Assembly (NCBI GenBank): GCA_029008005.1
Contig: JAQXIX010000031.1
Location: 1 to 64,000, forward strand
DNA from: Bacillota bacterium
GTDB lineage: Bacteria; Bacillota; Clostridia; Peptostreptococcales; Anaerovoracaceae
Length of the DNA: 64,000 nucleotides
Reading direction: 5' to 3'
Shown here: piece by piece, positions 62,532-64,000 of the stretch
Position numbering within the stretch: position 1 is the first letter of the stretch
How the letters are laid out: each line of letters begins with the position of its first letter
Made by a program: the position numbers and the translations under genes
Notes under the pieces: model-generated
What the model saw: only the letters and a program-made list of their open reading frames with translations
The model's database searches: none
What the model was told of the DNA's origin: nothing

Positions 62532-63974
62532 TTACTCAAGAGTCAAATTTCTGGCTTCCTTAAAAGTAGGGTGATTTCTGGCGAGGAGCCAGTAAATCAG
62601 ACCACCTGATATACATCCCACTTCGAAACTGATATCTGCTCCGCCGAGGAAGTTCATTACCAGCGGACTTACATACAGTGTCGAATTTGTAAACAGTATC
62701 GAAATTACAACACCTGCAATCCATGCGATAATTCCTGCCCAGAATACACCGCCTTTATACCAGTATATTCCTTTGTTACCCCATGTCATCAGTGAGTGTC
62801 CGTCGTAATTTCCTCTTCTCATGAAGTAGTCGACAACAACGATTGCTACCCATGGACATGACCATATGATAATGTATGTGAGCCATGACTGATACAGCTC
62901 GAAGAACTGTCCGTAAAGCAGTGTTGCAATTCTGAATACGAGAGTACATGCTGCTATTACGAATACTGACTTAACTCTGTCCAGCGGCAGTCTCATTGCA
63001 ATAAGACCGAGACTTGCTGTATATCCGTTAGGTACGTTTGTTGCAACGCAGCCGAGCATTACAACGATAAGGAACGGAACGAGATACCATGTAGGGAGAA
63101 CTCCTGCCAGCTGAGCAATAGGATCATCCATGCTTCCGCCCAGAGCTATTGCGAAAAGCACTCCGACGATTTCAGCGAATGTCAGTGCGATAAACTGTCC
63201 GCCGCCTGCACATACTGCAATCTTCTTCCATGAAGTTTCCGGAGGAAGATATCTGCTGTAGTCTGATGCGAAGTTTGTCCATGAAATAGGATATGAGAAA
63301 ATAATACCCATTGCAACAAGCCACATTCCCGGTTTTGATGTTCCAAGAGATACATCAACAGTATTAGGCCACGACCAGTCCATCATAGGAATAGCGAAGA
63401 ACAGCATTCCGATAAATACTATCGCCAGTATTACAGCCAGCCATTTTTCGGCTGCCAGAATTGTAGCATGTCCGTACAGAGCAAGGATTACTTCCAATGC
63501 CAGTACTGCAAACAGACAAATCCAGAGAAGTCCCGGAATGTCACCGAATCCGCTCAGTTTAAATAATTCCATCAATCCTTCGGTTGCAACGATTGAGTTA
63601 ATTGAAAACCATCCCAGTACGGATATGGTACTTACGACAATAGGTATATAAGCACCTGCAGCACCGAAAGGTGCTCTCGATGTAGCAATACCTGATGTTC
63701 CTGTACGAGGACCCATGATTGAAGCCATTCCCAGAACAGCACAACCAAGGAGGTTTCCTATAATTACAGCCAATATCGACTCAACAAATGACAGTCCAAG
63801 CGATACAACAAGCACTCCATTAAGAAATACCACGTAGTTTGTGTTTGAACCTATCCACATAGGTGTTAACGATTTTGGCGAGCCCTCTCTTTCGTTGAGA
63901 GGAATCGGTCTGATGTCATTTTTTTCTATGTGACCGACACTGTTATTCGGATTCACAAATTCTTTTTTCGCCAT
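62532..63974 (-). CDS. NCS1 family permease (nucleobase/allantoin/cytosine type)
   Basis: 480 residues, 12 helices. The cytoplasmic lead IRPIPLNEREGSPKSLTPMWIGSNTNYVVFLNGVLVV is typical of nucleobase-cation-symport-1 carriers (Mhp1, CodB, allantoin and purine types). The SIMGPRTGTSGIATSRAPFG, FSYPISWTNFASDYSRYLP and VPNGYTASLGL stretches fit the same family. It probably imports a purine, pyrimidine, hydantoin or similar compound. SD AAAGGATTAATT. Upstream sequence is outside the window. It precedes the sensor/activator pair, so its substrate could be the signal, but the strong terminator between them speaks against one simple operon. Confidence 0.9.
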   Translation of the reverse strand: MAKKEFVNPNNSVGHIEKNDIRPIPLNEREGSPKSLTPMWIGSNTNYVVFLNGVLVVSLGLSFVESILAVIIGNLLGCAVLGMASIMGPRTGTSGIATSRAPFGAAGAYIPIVVSTISVLGWFSINSIVATEGLMELFKLSGFGDIPGLLWICLFAVLALEVILALYGHATILAAEKWLAVILAIVFIGMLFFAIPMMDWSWPNTVDVSLGTSKPGMWLVAMGIIFSYPISWTNFASDYSRYLPPETSWKKIAVCAGGGQFIALTFAEIVGVLFAIALGGSMDDPIAQLAGVLPTWYLVPFLIVVMLGCVATNVPNGYTASLGLIAMRLPLDRVKSVFVIAACTLVFRIATLLYGQFFELYQSWLTYIIIWSCPWVAIVVVDYFMRRGNYDGHSLMTWGNKGIYWYKGGVFWAGIIAWIAGVVISILFTNSTLYVSPLVMNFLGGADISFEVGCISGGLIYWLLARNHPTFKEARNLTLE

Positions 63975-64000
63975 AATTAATCCTTTCTAATATTATTCCA

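Overview
The window looks like the chromosome of a low-GC Gram-positive anaerobe of the class Clostridia; an Eubacteriales/Anaerovoracaceae-type lineage is my guess from the gene content, not something the sequence proves. Grounds: a teichoic-acid-type wall-polymer locus (CDP-glycerol transferases, TagD, a TagGH exporter), LytR-CpsA-Psr ligases, GH25 lysozymes, an L,D-transpeptidase, separate fhs, fchA and folD genes, a threonyl-tRNA synthetase without a TGS domain, strong AGGAGG-type ribosome binding sites, and no outer-membrane genes. I see no tRNA, rRNA, CRISPR array, transposase or phage gene.

Region 1 (1-24.3 kb) is a surface-polymer island. A minus-strand operon starts at about 10.2 kb: TagG/TagH exporter, four complete CDP-glycerol transferase-like proteins plus a fifth cut by the left edge, a family-3 acyltransferase, an acyl carrier protein and an MBOAT acyltransferase. 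It is followed by a multi-membrane GT-C-like protein, a MOP flippase with a second GT-C-like partner, an NlpC/P60-like hydrolase with peptidoglycan-binding repeats, TagD, a small lipoprotein and an L,D-transpeptidase. A 500-base non-coding gap (19206-19705) holds six alternating GCCATA-type repeats and a structured leader. It opens a plus-strand pair, a CsbB/GtrB-type glycosyltransferase and an ATP-grasp ligase, which converges on a second flippase/GT-C pair. Together this looks like wall-polymer synthesis and export plus extracytoplasmic sugar decoration.

Region 2 (24.3-45.4 kb) is one long minus-strand run. It mixes sugar-nucleotide genes (RmlA, a WecE-like aminotransferase, a PaaK/CapK-like adenylating enzyme), a lactate/malate dehydrogenase-like protein with an unusual specificity loop, three LCP ligases, two GH25 lysozymes, a phosphohexomutase, a lipid kinase and a GNAT with housekeeping genes (thrS, ddl, folC, valS). 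valS has a hairpin-rich leader that is not a T-box. An orphan larB lies upstream, divergent from a Na/Pi cotransporter.

Region 3 (48.4-54.0 kb) is an arginine-derivative locus: a dimethylarginine dimethylaminohydrolase-like enzyme, an ArcD-like APC permease, an NhaC-family antiporter, two small proteins (one cyclophilin-like; together they recall the two domains of cucumopine synthase) and a divergent Lrp/AsnC regulator with a dyad in the shared promoter region. Region 4 (54.1-59.4 kb) is one-carbon and ribosome housekeeping: rplS with its leader, ylqF, rnhB, fhs, fchA, folD.

Region 5 (59.4-64 kb) is the most unusual. An NCS1 permease is followed by a two-gene signalling pair: a soluble sensor made of an SBP_bac_3-like domain fused to a kinase ATPase domain, and a sigma-54 activator. 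The sensor lacks the H-box histidine and the activator lacks the receiver aspartate, so the pair probably signals without conventional phosphotransfer.
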